The notes under the pieces: generated by a model | Databases searched by the model: none | Seen by the model: the letters and a program-made list of their open reading frames with translations, nothing else | Told to the model about the DNA's origin: nothing | Translations under genes and position numbers: made by a program | Part shown: piece by piece, positions 42,014-51,361 of the stretch | How positions within the stretch are numbered: the stretch's first letter is position 1 | How the letters are laid out: each line of letters begins with the position of its first letter | Source of the DNA: Pseudomonas sp. LP_7_YM | GTDB taxonomy: Bacteria > Pseudomonadota > Gammaproteobacteria > Pseudomonadales > Pseudomonadaceae | Length of the DNA stretch: 64,000 nucleotides | Reading direction: 5' to 3' | Assembly: GCF_004364435.1 (NCBI RefSeq) | Contig: NZ_SOCT01000003.1 | Coordinates: 434,001 to 498,000, forward strand

Positions 42014-42640
42014 ATGACGCTGGAAACCTGGCTGCTGTTCGGCGGCGCTGCATTGGTGGTGATTTTGATCCCGGGCCCGCTGTCATTGCTGATGATCGGC
42101 AACAGCCTTAACCACGGTCTGCTGCGCTCGTACCCGGCGTTTCTCGGCGGGGTCTGTGCATCAATTTGCCTGCTCAGCGCCTCGGCTCTGGGGCTCGGAG
42201 CCTTATTGCTGGCGTCGGAGCAGTTGTTCAGCGCGCTGAAGATCATCGGCGGCCTGTACCTGTTCTATCTGGCCTGGCAGAGCTGGAGGCAATCGCGCCA
42301 ACCTGCCAGCGGCGCACAGGTACCGGCGGCAGCGAGCAGGCCGGCATTTGGGTCGCTGTTCTGGCGCGCCTTCGTGCTGGGCGCCAGCAACCCGAAGGAC
42401 ATTCTGTTTTTTGCCGCTTTCCTGCCGCAGTTCCTCAAGCCCGGCCAGCCGTTTGCGGGTCAATTGATCACCCTGATCATCACCTGGACCCTGCTGGATC
42501 TGGCCTGCAAGCTGTTCTACGGTTTGAGCGCCCAAGGCGCTGCACGCTACCTGCGCACCGGCAAGGGCCAGAGCTGGTTTAACCGTGTCAGCGCAGGCCT
42601 GTTCGGCGGCGCGGGCACGGCGGCGCTGCTCAGTCATTGA
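42014..42640 (+). CDS. LysE/RhtB-family exporter
   Basis: Small amino-acid-type exporter, 208 residues with about six helices. PGPLSLLMIGNSLNHG and FLGGVCASICLLSASALGLG match the family, and FVLGASNPKDILFFAAFLPQF is its central signature. An AAGGAG ribosome site precedes the ATG. The substrate is unknown and a link to purine degradation is only positional. Confidence 0.88.
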   Translation: MTLETWLLFGGAALVVILIPGPLSLLMIGNSLNHGLLRSYPAFLGGVCASICLLSASALGLGALLLASEQLFSALKIIGGLYLFYLAWQSWRQSRQPASGAQVPAAASRPAFGSLFWRAFVLGASNPKDILFFAAFLPQFLKPGQPFAGQLITLIITWTLLDLACKLFYGLSAQGAARYLRTGKGQSWFNRVSAGLFGGAGTAALLSH

Positions 42641-42684
42641 CGCATCGCGCATGCCGGACAGTCATCGAGGTTGCGGCTTGCGAG

Positions 42685-45600
42685 TCAACCATCAGTGACC
42701 ACACGCTGAACGAACACCTGAGGCCCCGAATCCATACGGCTACCGGTCCTGACGCCGCCTACCAGTTTTACCAGCCGCCCCTGATCCCGCGCTTCGACCA
42801 ACGTCTTGAGCGTGTTGTCCCGGGGCCAGGCAGCCGCCCACTCGTCGATCCAGCGGTTGGACAAGGGAATGGCGCTGTTCACGTCAGGCCGGTGTAACTC
42901 TACTTGCGCCGCTGAGGTCAGTCGCGTTTTCAACAGATAGAGCTGCTCCTGGCCAGGACGTTGAAACAGTACAACCGAGCGCACCTTCAGTACCGCTTCG
43001 TTCGCAGAGACCAGTCGGTAGCCGGCGTGGTTCAGCAGGGCCGACATGAAATCACGCATGGCGGTTTTCGCTGATACGCCCAACTGCGCGCCACCGCTCA
43101 AGGTCTCCAAGAGCCGGGTCAACGAGAGTTCTCTGACCAGAAAATCCAGCCGTGTGAAGTCACGCAACGAAGGTCCGTAACTGATCCACAGACGGGGTAT
43201 GACCGTGTCGGTGGCAGTCATGCGCGAGCCTTCGAGCATCAGCAACGGATCGTTCAATCGGGGCAGAGGTGCATGCTGGCCTTTTTTCCAGGCGTTGAGT
43301 GTCGCCTTGATGTTGATCAGCCGGGTGGCCGTCAGCCCAGTGTGAGCCTGATCAGCAGCGTCGAAGATTTTCTCGGCAAGAATCCGGTAGCTCGCCGACG
43401 TCAAGCCAGGGCGTGCCTCTTCCACCAGGTCCTGGATCGGTAACCTGAATAGCGGGCCATGTACCGTCCATCGCCCGTTCTGGCAAGACGCCATGCTGGG
43501 CTGATCGAAGCGGTCACGGCGGATCATCTGGTTGAGGCCGGAAAAACCATCCTCCAGTGGCGCCGGGTTCTTCAAAAAAACGATCGAAGGATGCCGACTC
43601 GCGCCGCAGGGCAGGATGTCATACCGTGAGCCGTCGATCCTGACGAAGCCGGCGCTGGCCGGTTCACCGGGCAGGCGGAAGACCGGCGGCTGGACTTCGA
43701 TCTGTTGCAGCGCCGTCGCCTCGTCCAGCGGTCGACCCCAGCGTTGCCAATGCTCGACACCCGTGGGCATGGCAGGCACTGCGGATAGGCCGGGCTGTCC
43801 CGATGTCAGCCCCTGGGCGGCTGGAGAAGGAGGATCCTTGCGCTTGAGCGGGGGCCCCGGTTGCGGCGCCGGCAAGCGTTCAGTGCGTCTGTACGCCTCG
43901 GCCCAATGGGGAATCACCTTGTGCTTCTGGTAGTGAACGGCAAGGTCCAGTTCCAGACGGCGTTGCTGATCCGCCGGGAATTCATAACGATCGAGCAACT
44001 CGCGAGCCTGTCGATGAGTAAAGGCTGGATCATCGTGGGCTTTGGCGATGAGTGTTTCAGCGATAGTGGAGCGCACCCCGCCCTTGAGACCGACGTCGCA
44101 GTGATACACCCAGGCGCCATTCTCGAAACGTACGGGCGGTTCATAGCCGTGAAGAGGGGTTTTCCTCAGGCGCAGCGTCTGCTCGCCATTGCGCCGATAG
44201 ACCCCATAAACCCGCCCTTCGCGCTCGATCCACAGTTGACCGTCCTTGAGCCGCGTGCCCAGATCACGACCGGTTTGCGGCACCGCGGTGCTCAGGGAGG
44301 TCGGCACCTCGTAGCCATCGAATGGCTTGACTACGTGGCGGCGTAGCCCCGAAGACGCCGCACGAAGGCGCGCACCGCGACGCACCATTCGCGCCAGCAC
44401 GAAAATACCGGTGGCGCCCGGCACGACCGAAAACACCACATCCAGCACGCTCAAGGCGGTCCCGCCCAGGGCCAGCATGCCGTCATTCAAGCGCCCTTCG
44501 CCAAAGGCTTTGGCCGCGTCATGTCCGCCCAACCAGCCGTCCTGGACGCTGACCAGGGTACCGATGCCGGGGAGCAGGCTTAGCCACGCTTTCAAATACC
44601 CCAGGCACGCTTCGCTTTCCTGCCAGTTGCGCTCTGTCTGAATGTCGAATCGGCTGCGCGCACTGATGCGGGTCATGCGCTCAAGCATCCAGGCGCGGGC
44701 GTGCAACTGCTGCGCGGCGATTTGCAGATCGAGCGCAGGCACGAACTGAATAAAGCCATCGAACCCGCGAGCCAGCGCCTGATTGATGTAATTGGCGTGG
44801 CTGGCAACGCGCTGTGGATCGAGCGTACGCTCAGCGAGGTAATTGACCAACGCAGGCTTGCCGAGCAAATGCTGGATCAGCCGCGACCTGGCCAACAGCG
44901 GGTCACTGGCCTCGATAATCGGTACATCCGCTGGGGCGTCAGGCAGGTAGATGACCGTGTGGCCCGAATGCTGATGGCGAATCATGCACAGGCCAGCGAG
45001 CGTGTGGCTGTCGTGCTCTCCGCTGACCGCAGTGCCCGGCCTGAACTGCAGCCAGTTCATTTCCAGGTCCACGGCATCGGTTTCAGCGGTGCAACGCGCC
45101 TGCGCTGCCAGTCGCAGCAACTGATAACCCTCCTCGCTCAGACGTCTGCGGGCGCGTTCGCAGAATGCTTCCAGTTCGATCTTGCGCGCGTAGGGTTGCA
45201 GCAGGCGCTCGGCTTCGCGCCGCTCTTGCTCCGGTATCGCCGGGTCCACCCGGAATACCTGCCTTAGCCGGTTACGGTAGCGCTGGGTTACGTCGAGTTG
45301 AGGAATGATGGCGTGGAGCCACGCCCCGGTCAGGGCCGGAGCATTATGGATCTGCACGAAATCCAGCCGCCGGGCCATCTGCTCGTCGTCGGCCGCGAAG
45401 TTTCGCCGAGCCAGTTCAGAAAGGCTCAGCTGTTCACGGTCGCTGCTCGCGACCCAGGGCGCCTGATAGTTGGTAACCCGGGCGAATTGAGGATCGATGC
45501 GGTAGTCGCGCCACACGCTGACCGGCAGATCGACGAAGACCGTGTCCGGATCCAGATCAATGCGCTGATCCTCCTTGACCCGCGCCGCCACCGTTTCTCG

Positions 45601-45819
45601 AATGAAATCCTCGAAAGAGGGCAATACCTGCTCAAGGTGGCTTTCGAGGGCTTCGGCGCTGGCGTGATAATCAACGAGTCGATGGCAATATTCATCGCGC
45701 ACGGGTTGTTCGACGTTGCTCAGCCAGGGCGGCATGGGAGCAATCAGTTCCTGAATCGGCTGGTCGTCGGTTTCGTCCGCTGGCAACAGGTCCAGAGGCT
45801 GCACGGCAGTAGTGGTCAT
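42685..45819 (-). CDS. Large toxin-like protein, DUF6543/dermonecrotic-toxin type
   Basis: Predicted 1044-residue soluble protein without a signal peptide. The N-terminal half (APMPPWL at the front, then alpha-helical repeats) resembles the dermonecrotic-toxin-domain (DUF6543) proteins common in plant-associated pseudomonads. A hydrophobic stretch at about residues 405-480 (LSLLPGIGTLVSV, GGTALSVLDVVFSVVPGATG) could insert in a membrane. A beta-rich middle (GQLWIEREGRVYGVYRR) and a C-terminal domain of unknown type follow. The ATG at 45819 has GGAG at good spacing. No secretion or immunity gene is adjacent. Family assignment is by recollection of sequence style, not by alignment. Confidence 0.7.
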   Translation of the reverse strand: MTTTAVQPLDLLPADETDDQPIQELIAPMPPWLSNVEQPVRDEYCHRLVDYHASAEALESHLEQVLPSFEDFIRETVAARVKEDQRIDLDPDTVFVDLPVSVWRDYRIDPQFARVTNYQAPWVASSDREQLSLSELARRNFAADDEQMARRLDFVQIHNAPALTGAWLHAIIPQLDVTQRYRNRLRQVFRVDPAIPEQERREAERLLQPYARKIELEAFCERARRRLSEEGYQLLRLAAQARCTAETDAVDLEMNWLQFRPGTAVSGEHDSHTLAGLCMIRHQHSGHTVIYLPDAPADVPIIEASDPLLARSRLIQHLLGKPALVNYLAERTLDPQRVASHANYINQALARGFDGFIQFVPALDLQIAAQQLHARAWMLERMTRISARSRFDIQTERNWQESEACLGYLKAWLSLLPGIGTLVSVQDGWLGGHDAAKAFGEGRLNDGMLALGGTALSVLDVVFSVVPGATGIFVLARMVRRGARLRAASSGLRRHVVKPFDGYEVPTSLSTAVPQTGRDLGTRLKDGQLWIEREGRVYGVYRRNGEQTLRLRKTPLHGYEPPVRFENGAWVYHCDVGLKGGVRSTIAETLIAKAHDDPAFTHRQARELLDRYEFPADQQRRLELDLAVHYQKHKVIPHWAEAYRRTERLPAPQPGPPLKRKDPPSPAAQGLTSGQPGLSAVPAMPTGVEHWQRWGRPLDEATALQQIEVQPPVFRLPGEPASAGFVRIDGSRYDILPCGASRHPSIVFLKNPAPLEDGFSGLNQMIRRDRFDQPSMASCQNGRWTVHGPLFRLPIQDLVEEARPGLTSASYRILAEKIFDAADQAHTGLTATRLINIKATLNAWKKGQHAPLPRLNDPLLMLEGSRMTATDTVIPRLWISYGPSLRDFTRLDFLVRELSLTRLLETLSGGAQLGVSAKTAMRDFMSALLNHAGYRLVSANEAVLKVRSVVLFQRPGQEQLYLLKTRLTSAAQVELHRPDVNSAIPLSNRWIDEWAAAWPRDNTLKTLVEARDQGRLVKLVGGVRTGSRMDSGPQVFVQRVVTDG

Positions 45820-45896
45820 GGGGATCTCCAGAATGCTGAGGAGTACTGGAGTGTTCACATGCCACGCCGCCAGACGACCTACATATGTATCGGGCG

Positions 45897-45923
45897 AAAA
45901 AAAGCCCGCAGTGTGGGGCGGGC
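45897..45923 (-). terminator. Rho-independent terminator after uraH
   Basis: Minus-strand GCCCGC-N8-GCGGGC followed by seven T residues, 43 bases past the uraH stop. It insulates uraH from the toxin-like gene, which must use its own promoter in the 77 bases between. Confidence 0.85.
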
Positions 45924-45965
45924 AAGAGAAACGGGGGGCGGAGCGATGAACGGAAAACGCGGGGT

Positions 45966-46319
45966 CTAGCTGCCGCGATAAGTGGAGTAGCTGTATGGCG
46001 ATATCAGCAGGGGCACGTGGTAATGGTCCTGGCTGGCATCGATGCCGAAACGAAGCACCACCTCATCGAGGAACGCCTGCTCGCCCAGCTTCACGCCCTT
46101 GGCGCGGAAGTAATCGCCAGCGCTGAACTGCAACTGGTAGACCCCGCAGCGGTACTCCTCACCTTGCAGCAAAGGTGCGTCGCAGCGGCCATCGTCGTTG
46201 GTCAAGGCTTCAGCGATCTTCTCCAGGCGCTCCCCTTCGATCCGGTACAGCGCAACACGAATTGCGCTGCCAGGACAGCCGTGCGCGGCGTCCAGTACGT
46301 GTGTGGTCAGTCGTCCCAT
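45966..46319 (-). CDS. uraH: 5-Hydroxyisourate hydrolase
   Basis: Transthyretin-like enzyme hydrolysing 5-hydroxyisourate to OHCU after urate oxidation. The 117-residue product begins MGRLTTHVLDAAHGCPGSAI (family N-terminus, catalytic His7), has an arginine-containing middle and ends with the diagnostic tetrapeptide-type YRGS preceded by SPYSYSTY. No signal peptide is seen. It is divergent from puuE across 390 bases. Confidence 0.95.
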   Translation of the reverse strand: MGRLTTHVLDAAHGCPGSAIRVALYRIEGERLEKIAEALTNDDGRCDAPLLQGEEYRCGVYQLQFSAGDYFRAKGVKLGEQAFLDEVVLRFGIDASQDHYHVPLLISPYSYSTYRGS

Positions 46320-46417
46320 GGCGGGTCAGGGCCTCTTCGGTGGTGGGGAGGGGAATTGCACCGTTTCAGTGCGCTCAACGAATGATGACTTAGCAATTAA
46401 GACAGTTTTAAGGTTAA

Positions 46418-46427
46418 TTGTACACAA
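46418..46427. promoter_or_regulatory. TTGTACACAA site upstream of uraH
   Basis: One mismatch from the TTGTATACAA palindrome, in the AT-rich uraH-puuE gap, 99 bases upstream of the uraH start. Confidence 0.5.
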
Positions 46428-46531
46428 TAAATAAATCATTTTCGGGCGCCCTCCGAGCATCACCTGCGAAACCCCCGAACTATGGACTACCGAGGAATAT
46501 ATTGAGATTTTTCTGCAGATCCTGACCACTC

Positions 46532-46547
46532 AGGCAAGTTTCTTGCA
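46532..46547 (+). promoter_or_regulatory. Sigma-54-like promoter upstream of puuE
   Basis: AGGCAAGTTTCTTGCA fits TGGCACG-N4-TTGCW with two mismatches and keeps the required GG and GC ten bases apart. It is about 160 bases before puuE; nitrogen-regulated transcription would fit the pathway. It could also be chance. Confidence 0.4.
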
Positions 46548-46600
46548 ATGAGATTCACCACGAGAAAAGCGAAAAACAGACTTACAAAATCACATTAAGG

Positions 46601-46610
46601 TTGTATACAA
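46601..46610. promoter_or_regulatory. Perfect TTGTATACAA palindrome upstream of puuE
   Basis: Identical to the site at 40465 and 100 bases ahead of the puuE start; part of the proposed purine/ureide regulon. Confidence 0.65.
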
Positions 46611-46709
46611 TCTATCCCATCGCAGCGGCAGTGCTACGACCTGCATGCGCCTGGACGCAGCATCGACCACAGCACCGCCACAGACAACACGTAGATAAGG
46701 AAGATTGCA

Positions 46710-47651
46710 TTGAGCGCCGACTATCCACGCGACCTGATCGGTTACGGCAGTAACCCGCCCCACCCACACTGGCCAGGCAATGCCCGTATCGCGCTGTCGT
46801 TCGTACTCAATTACGAAGAAGGCGGCGAGCGCAACATTCTGCATGGTGACAAGGAGTCCGAAGCGTTCCTCTCCGAGATGGTCGCGGCCCAGCCGTTGCA
46901 AGGCCAGCGCAACATGAGCATGGAATCACTTTACGAATACGGTAGCCGTGCCGGCGTATGGCGCGTCCTTAAGCTGTTCAAGCAATTCGATATCCCGCTG
47001 ACCGTCTTTGCCGTGGCCATGGCCGCCCAGCGTCATCCGCAGGTGATCCGCGCGATGGTCGAAGCCGGTCACGAGATCTGCAGCCACGGCTACCGCTGGA
47101 TCGACTACCAGAACATGGACGAGGCCCAGGAACGCGAGCACATGCTCGAGGCGATCCGCATCCTTACCGACCTTACCGGAGAACGGCCGCTGGGCTGGTA
47201 CACCGGTCGAACCGGCCCCAACACCCGCCGACTGGTGATGGAGGAAGGCGGCTTTCTCTACGACTGCGACACCTATGACGACGACCTGCCGTATTGGGAG
47301 CCGAACAGTCCCACCGGCAAGCCGCACCTGGTGATCCCCTACACCCTGGACACCAATGACATGCGCTTCACCCAGGTGCAGGGTTTCAACAAGGGCGACG
47401 ACTTCTTCGACTACCTCAAGGACGCTTTCGATGTGCTGTATGCCGAAGGTGCAGAGGCACCGAAAATGCTCTCCATCGGCCTGCATTGTCGGCTGATCGG
47501 GCGCCCTGCCCGGCTGGCTTCACTGCAACGCTTCCTTGAATACGTCAAAGGCCATGAGCAGGTGTGGTTCGCCCGCCGCGTGGAAATAGCCCGCCACTGG
47601 TACCAGGTTCATCCTTTCAAGGGCAGCGTTTTGAAAGGAGATGCCCAGTGA
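46710..47651 (+). CDS. puuE: Allantoinase, PuuE type
   Basis: Cofactor-light allantoinase of the polysaccharide-deacetylase fold, opening allantoin to allantoate. The 313-residue product has FVLNYEEGGERN, EICSHGYRWIDY and GWYTGRTGPNTRRL in order, as in characterised Pseudomonas PuuE. Translation probably begins at TTG 46710, which has AAGGAAG upstream and gives the conserved MSADYPRDLIGYG N-terminus; no ATG is available nearby. It overlaps uraD by four bases. Confidence 0.94.
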   Translation: MSADYPRDLIGYGSNPPHPHWPGNARIALSFVLNYEEGGERNILHGDKESEAFLSEMVAAQPLQGQRNMSMESLYEYGSRAGVWRVLKLFKQFDIPLTVFAVAMAAQRHPQVIRAMVEAGHEICSHGYRWIDYQNMDEAQEREHMLEAIRILTDLTGERPLGWYTGRTGPNTRRLVMEEGGFLYDCDTYDDDLPYWEPNSPTGKPHLVIPYTLDTNDMRFTQVQGFNKGDDFFDYLKDAFDVLYAEGAEAPKMLSIGLHCRLIGRPARLASLQRFLEYVKGHEQVWFARRVEIARHWYQVHPFKGSVLKGDAQ

Positions 47652-48163
47652 GCCGCTTCCAGACGCTGACCCCTTCATCCCTCAGCCGCGAAGACTTCGT
47701 CAAAGCCTTCGCCGACATCTACGAGCACTCGCCCTGGGTAGCCGAAAAAGCTTATGACCTGGGCTCTGCCAGCGATATCGATGACATCCAGACGCTGCAT
47801 GCGCGGATGAGCGACATCCTGTTGAGCGCCGATCACGCCAGGCAACTGGCCTTGATCAACGCTCACCCGGACCTTGCCGGCAAAGCCGCCGTGCAGGGCC
47901 AACTGACCGAAGCCAGCACCCATGAACAGGCTGGCGCCGGTATCCACCAATGCACGGCTGAAGAGTTCGCGCGCTTCACCGAGCTGAACGAGGCCTACAA
48001 GGCCAGGTTCGCGTTCCCCTTCATCATGGCGGTAAAAGGCAGCAACCGGCATCAGATCCTCGCGGCGTTCGAGACACGCATTCATAACCCGGCTGAAACC
48101 GAGTTCGCTTGCGCACTGGCCGAGATCAACAAGATTGCGATGTTCCGTTTGCAGGCCCTTTAA
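47648..48163 (+). CDS. uraD: OHCU decarboxylase
   Basis: Converts 2-oxo-4-hydroxy-4-carboxy-5-ureidoimidazoline to S-allantoin. The 171-residue product has the N-terminal [22 protein letters not shown], the catalytic-His [11 protein letters not shown] and the C-terminal [16 protein letters not shown] signatures. The GTG at 47648 overlaps the puuE stop (GTGA) and gives the normal N-terminus; upstream in-frame codons are inside puuE. Confidence 0.94.
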   Translation: MSRFQTLTPSSLSREDFVKAFADIYEHSPWVAEKAYDLGSASDIDDIQTLHARMSDILLSADHARQLALINAHPDLAGKAAVQGQLTEASTHEQAGAGIHQCTAEEFARFTELNEAYKARFAFPFIMAVKGSNRHQILAAFETRIHNPAETEFACALAEINKIAMFRLQAL

Positions 48164-48206
48164 ACCGACCTTCTCCACGCCAATCCATCAAAGGCAGACA
48201 AAAAGA

Positions 48207-49202
48207 ATGAAAGCTTACGCCGCACCCTTCGAAAAATTCGTCAACCTGGCCGATGCCCGGCTGGGCACCAGAATCCTGTCGGTGACCGACGATTGGTTCG
48301 CCGACGCCAACCGCCTGTTCCAGCCGACACCTGCGGTCTGGAAAGAAGGCGTGTTCGACGACAACGGCAAATGGATGGACGGCTGGGAATCGCGTCGCAA
48401 GCGTTTCGAAGGTTACGACAGCGCCGTGATCCGCCTGGGTGTGGCAGGGTCCATCAAGGGCGTGGACATCGACACCTCGTACTTCACCGGTAACTACCCG
48501 CCATCGGCGTCGCTGCAAGCCTGTTTCCTGGCCTCGGGCGAACCGGACGAAAACACCGTCTGGACCGAAGTGCTGTCAGCGGTGGAGCTTAAAGGTGACA
48601 GTCACCATTACCATGAAATCAGCGACGCCAAGGCTTACAGCCACTTGCGTTTCAACATCTACCCGGATGGCGGCGTGGCGCGTCTGCGGGTGTACGGCGT
48701 GCCGCATCGCGACTGGTCGGCAGTGGCCGACAACGAACAAGTGGACTTGGCGGCAGCGCTCAATGGCGGTCGCGCCCTGGCCTGCTCCGACGAGCATTTC
48801 GGCCGCATGAGCAACATCCTCAACCCCGGCCGTGGCGTGAACATGGGCGACGGTTGGGAGACCGCGCGGCGCCGCACGCCAGGCAACGACTGGGTGATCG
48901 TGGCTTTGGGGCATGCGGGGGAAGTCGAGCAGATCGTCGTCGACACCCTGCACTTCAAGGGTAATTACCCAGACAGCTGCTCGATCCAGGGCGCCTTTGT
49001 CAAAGGCGGCACCGACAGCCAGATTGAAACCCAGAGCCTGTTCTGGCGCGAACTGCTGCCGAGCCAGAAGCTGGAAATGCACGCCGAGCACACCTTCGTG
49101 GAGCAGATCAAAGCACTCGGCCCGATCACCCATATTCGTCTGAATGTGTTCCCGGACGGTGGCGTGAGCCGGCTGCGGGTGTTGGGCAAGGTGGCGAAGT
49201 AA
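48207..49202 (+). CDS. alc: Allantoicase
   Basis: Hydrolyses allantoate to ureidoglycolate and urea. The 331-residue product is a tandem repeat of the galactose-binding-like allantoicase domain: [38 protein letters not shown] and [16 protein letters not shown] recur as [17 protein letters not shown] and [16 protein letters not shown] in the second half. It lies 43 bases after uraD in the ureide operon. Confidence 0.96.
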   Translation: MKAYAAPFEKFVNLADARLGTRILSVTDDWFADANRLFQPTPAVWKEGVFDDNGKWMDGWESRRKRFEGYDSAVIRLGVAGSIKGVDIDTSYFTGNYPPSASLQACFLASGEPDENTVWTEVLSAVELKGDSHHYHEISDAKAYSHLRFNIYPDGGVARLRVYGVPHRDWSAVADNEQVDLAAALNGGRALACSDEHFGRMSNILNPGRGVNMGDGWETARRRTPGNDWVIVALGHAGEVEQIVVDTLHFKGNYPDSCSIQGAFVKGGTDSQIETQSLFWRELLPSQKLEMHAEHTFVEQIKALGPITHIRLNVFPDGGVSRLRVLGKVAK

Positions 49203-49212
49203 GGTGGAACAT

Positions 49213-49336
49213 CGTTCCCACGCTCTGCGTGGGAACGCGTGACTGTACGCTGCGCGTCCACTGTGAGTGTGACGCAGAGTGTCACGGGCTGCGTTACCAC
49301 GCGCACGGTTCGACGCCTCGACGCGGAAACGATCAG
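49213..49336. repeat. REP-type palindrome cluster between alc and allA
   Basis: Begins with GTTCCCACGC-TCT-GCGTGGGAAC (49215-49237), a hallmark Pseudomonas REP stem. It continues with a second, decayed inverted part (GACGCAGAGTGTCACGGGCT, then GCGTTACCACGC) and ends near AAACGATCAG. It separates the alc and allA genes and may set different transcript levels. Confidence 0.8.
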
Positions 49337-49369
49337 TGATCCGTCAATCAATAGAACAGAAGAACCCGC

Positions 49370-49873
49370 ATGCGCAAACTGACCATCGAGCCATTGACCA
49401 AAGCAGCCTTCGCCCCTTTCGGTGATGTCATCGAAACCAATGGCAGCGATCATTTCATGATCAACAACGGCTCGACCCTGCGCTTCCATCGTCTGGCCGA
49501 GGTTGAAACCGCGACGCCAGACGACAAGGCGATCATCAGCATCTTCCGCGCCGACGCGCTGGCCATGCCGTTGACCGTCAGCATGCTGGAGCGTCATCCG
49601 CTGGGCAGTCAGGCTTTTATTCCGCTGCTCGGCAACCCTTTTCTGGTCGTGGTCGCGCCACCTGGCGATGAACCTGAACCGGAGTTGACCCGCGCCTTCA
49701 TGACCAATGGCAGGCAGGGTGTTAATTACCATCGCGGCGTCTGGCACCACCCGGTGCTGACGATCGAAAAGCGGGATGACTTCCTGGTGGTTGATCGCAG
49801 TGGCAGTGGCAATAACTGCGATGAGCATTTCTTCGAAGAGAGTCAGAGGATGATTCTCGATCCCCACCAATAA
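49370..49873 (+). CDS. allA: Ureidoglycolate lyase
   Basis: Splits ureidoglycolate into glyoxylate and urea, the last step here. The 167-residue cupin-like protein has LTKAAFAPFGDVIET at the N-terminus, SMLERHPLGSQAFIPL, GVNYHRGVWHHPVL with the metal-site histidines, and ends FFEESQRMIL. Length and motifs match the family. Confidence 0.95.
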   Translation: MRKLTIEPLTKAAFAPFGDVIETNGSDHFMINNGSTLRFHRLAEVETATPDDKAIISIFRADALAMPLTVSMLERHPLGSQAFIPLLGNPFLVVVAPPGDEPEPELTRAFMTNGRQGVNYHRGVWHHPVLTIEKRDDFLVVDRSGSGNNCDEHFFEESQRMILDPHQ

Positions 49874-49921
49874 GAAGGGTCTGACTGCTCGTGAAGTAGC
49901 ACAAGACTAACGGTAAAGACT

Positions 49922-51235
49922 GTGGCTGCACATCTGATGGAATGGCTGAATCTGAGCGTGCGCTGGATTCACATGATCGTCGGGATCGCCTGGATCGGCG
50001 CATCCTTTTACTTCGTCTGGCTGGAGAACAACCTCAGCCGCGCCAACCCGCGGGACGGGCTTTCCGGTGATTTATGGGCGATCCATGGCGGCGGAATTTA
50101 CCACCTGGAAAAATACAAGCTGGCCCCACCGACCATGCCGGATAACCTGCACTGGTTCAAATGGGAAGCCTACTGGACATGGATGTCGGGCGTTGCACTG
50201 CTGTGCATCGTGTTCTATTCCAACCCTACCCTTTACCTGCTGGCGCCCGGCAGTACGCTAAGCGGCGGCGAAGGCATTGCCATCGGCGTTGGCGCGCTGA
50301 TTGCCAGCTGGTTCATTTACGACCTGTTATGCGACTCGCCATTGGGCAAACGACCCGGGTTGTTGGGTCTGGTGCTGTTCGTGTTGGTGATCGGCGCCTG
50401 TTATGGCTTCAGCCAGGTATTCAGCGGTCGTGGTGCGTACCTGCACACCGGCGCGATAATCGGCACGATCATGGTCGGCAACGTGTTCCGCATCATCATG
50501 CCGGCGCAACGGGCCCTGGTCGCCGCCATTGCCGAGAACCGCACGCCGGACCCGACGCTGCCAGCCAAGGGTCTGCTGCGGTCGCGGCACAATAACTACT
50601 TCACGCTGCCCGTGCTGTTCATCATGATCAGCAACCATTTTCCCAGCACCTACGGCAGCCAGTACAACTGGCTGATCCTGGCCGGCATTGCCGTGTGTGC
50701 GGTACTGGTTCGCCACTACTTCAACACCCGCCACAACAGCCACAAGTTCGCCTGGACGTTACCGGTCGGCGCGCTGGGGATGATCTGTCTGGCATACGTG
50801 ACAGGCCCTGTTCAGGTGCCGCGCGGTCCGCAAGTGGCGGCGAAGATCGAATACCAGCCCCTGCCTGGGACGGCGATTGGCGGCCATCGCGCTGACGAAC
50901 CCAAGCCTGAGGTCGCCCCTGCGCCTGCCGCTGCACCGACCTCCCCGCCAGCCCAGACGAGTAATGCCGCGGGCGTGGATTTCGAAAAGGTGCACAGCGT
51001 GATTCAGGAACGCTGCGCGGTCTGTCATTCAGCCAAACCGACCAGTGCGCTGTTCAGCACTGCACCGGCCGGAATCATGTTCGACACGCCGCAGCAGATC
51101 CAGCAACTGGCACCGCGCATCCAGGCTCAGGCCGTGACCGCGCAGATCATGCCGCTGGGCAACATTACCCAGATGACCCAACAGGAGCGTGATCTGTTAG
51201 GGCAATGGGTCGACAAGGGGGCGCACATAAATTAA
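49922..51235 (+). CDS. puuD: Membrane urate hydroxylase PuuD with cytochrome c domain
   Basis: Oxidises urate to 5-hydroxyisourate using a membrane electron path instead of classical uricase. The 437-residue product (GTG start) has about eight helices, with MIVGIAWIGASFYFVWLEN and GNVFRIIMPAQRALVAAI typical of PuuD. A proline/alanine linker (about 325-345) precedes a C-terminal cytochrome c domain with CAVCH at about residues 364-368. No hydrophilic uricase gene occurs in the window, so this is the urate-oxidising step. Confidence 0.95.
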   Translation: MAAHLMEWLNLSVRWIHMIVGIAWIGASFYFVWLENNLSRANPRDGLSGDLWAIHGGGIYHLEKYKLAPPTMPDNLHWFKWEAYWTWMSGVALLCIVFYSNPTLYLLAPGSTLSGGEGIAIGVGALIASWFIYDLLCDSPLGKRPGLLGLVLFVLVIGACYGFSQVFSGRGAYLHTGAIIGTIMVGNVFRIIMPAQRALVAAIAENRTPDPTLPAKGLLRSRHNNYFTLPVLFIMISNHFPSTYGSQYNWLILAGIAVCAVLVRHYFNTRHNSHKFAWTLPVGALGMICLAYVTGPVQVPRGPQVAAKIEYQPLPGTAIGGHRADEPKPEVAPAPAAAPTSPPAQTSNAAGVDFEKVHSVIQERCAVCHSAKPTSALFSTAPAGIMFDTPQQIQQLAPRIQAQAVTAQIMPLGNITQMTQQERDLLGQWVDKGAHIN

Positions 51236-51237
51236 GG

Positions 51238-51312
51238 CAACTGCAAGCTGCAAGCCACGCGCGATACGCGATCGGCTTTGACTTGCAGCTTGTAGCTTGA
51301 AACCCGCAGCTG
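51238..51312. repeat. Long degenerate inverted repeat between puuD and the permease
   Basis: CAACTGCAAGCTGCAAG is mirrored by CTTGCAGCTTGTAGCTTG across about 27 bases with a GC-rich centre. This AAGCTGCAAG-type repeat is a dispersed intergenic element in pseudomonads. Confidence 0.7.
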
Positions 51313-51338
51313 GACCCGATTTTTAGCTACAACCCAAA

Positions 51339-51349
51339 AATAAGAACAA
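51339..51349 (+). promoter_or_regulatory. Overlapping CA motifs in the urate/xanthine permease leader
   Basis: AATAAGAACAA holds two overlapping matches to AANAANAA just ahead of the GAGG ribosome site, an expected place for Hfq/Crc repression. Confidence 0.4.
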
Positions 51350-51361
51350 ATGAGGTGTTGC

